Shown one piece after another: positions 63,907-64,000 of a stretch of DNA of 64,000 nt. This DNA comes from CAVTWY01 sp963738575 (GTDB lineage: Bacteria; Pseudomonadota; Gammaproteobacteria; Burkholderiales; Burkholderiaceae_C): assembly GCA_963738575.1 (NCBI GenBank), contig CAVTWY010000004.1, positions 1,116,001-1,180,000 of the forward strand, given 5' to 3'. Made by a program: the position numbers and the translations under genes. Positions within the stretch are counted from its first letter, which is position 1, and each line of letters starts with the position of its first letter. Below the pieces are notes generated by a model. The model was not told where the DNA came from. It made no database searches and was given only the letters and a program-made list of their open reading frames with translations.

Positions 63907-64000
63907 ATGAGCCAAGCTAACACTCTAAAGACGGCCACGTCGCCGCCACAGCACTGGGCCAGCAAGGTGGGGCTGGTTGATTTGCAGGTCAATGGGGTGG
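63907..64000 (+). CDS. Unidentified gene, 5' end only
   Basis: ATG 63907 lies ten bases after the lyase stop and opens a frame to the window edge (MSQANTLKTATSPPQHWASK, then VGLVDLQVNGV). Thirty-one codons are too few to assign a family. The spacing suggests it is the next gene of the same operon. Confidence 0.4.
   Translation, partial: MSQANTLKTATSPPQHWASKVGLVDLQVNGV

Noticed and set aside
1..64000. CRISPR array, rRNA operon, intact insertion sequence or integrase gene
   Set aside because: I found no regularly spaced repeats, no rRNA sequence, and no complete transposase or integrase. The only hint is a weak transposase-like stretch near 16035-16100.

Overview
The window is GC-rich chromosomal DNA that looks betaproteobacterial, most likely Comamonadaceae (Burkholderiales). 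The gene order mutY / LON-domain protein / rapZ / recN / nadK / hrcA / tRNA fits that group, as do the Bug (TctC) receptors and dense CoA-based catabolic clusters. The family-level call is an inference from gene content, not from a marker phylogeny.

Layout. (1) 1-6312 is core genome: the 3' end of mutY, a LON-domain protein, rapZ, recN, nadK, hrcA and a CAU-anticodon tRNA. (2) 6313-16300 is an accessory island starting at the 3' end of that tRNA. It holds a MazG-like pyrophosphohydrolase coupled to an 812-residue protein with a PD-(D/E)XK nuclease, a Schlafen-group-3-like helicase (DUF2075) and a LexA/S24-like peptidase domain, which is the best candidate for an uncharacterised defence system. 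It also holds an unknown HExxH protein and many toxin-antitoxin or nuclease genes, several of them truncated or fused. A 13-bp copy of the tRNA 3' end recurs at 13745-13757 and may be an attachment site. (3) 16382-29696 is a catabolic and uptake cluster: two divergent LysR regulators, an HpcH-type aldolase, an SDR, HyuB/HyuA, a complete Liv ABC transporter and an aminotransferase. (4) 30182-64000 is a second, larger catabolic region: alpha/beta hydrolase, SDRs, three acyl-CoA dehydrogenases, MFS pump, VOC protein, Bug receptor, cupin, FAH-family hydrolase, carboxymuconolactone decarboxylase family protein, GntR regulator, MDR reductase, acyl-CoA ligase, two CitE-like lyases, a biotin-dependent carboxylase with two paralogous carboxyltransferase-like subunits, a Dpp-type ABC transporter, two MaoC hydratases and a CaiB/BaiF CoA-transferase.

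Seven near-identical 14-bp imperfect palindromes (ATCGCAYNYGTGAT) lie in gene starts or divergent intergenic regions throughout region 4; I noticed none in region 3. They tie region 4 together as a probable single regulon. The FCD-type GntR protein at 42342 is one possible regulator.

Quality warning. Many otherwise well-conserved genes are broken by frameshifts. In about fifteen places removal of one extra base restores the family sequence, an insertion-biased pattern typical of uncorrected long-read consensus. Frame-broken genes such as recN, the liv genes and the biotin carboxylase are therefore probably intact in the organism. Genes missing whole domains (DUF1016, HipA, enoyl-CoA hydratase, MocR, one TctC) cannot be explained this way and are treated as real remnants. 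I use type CDS for genes with one or two apparent frame breaks and pseudogene for those with three or more or with lost domains.
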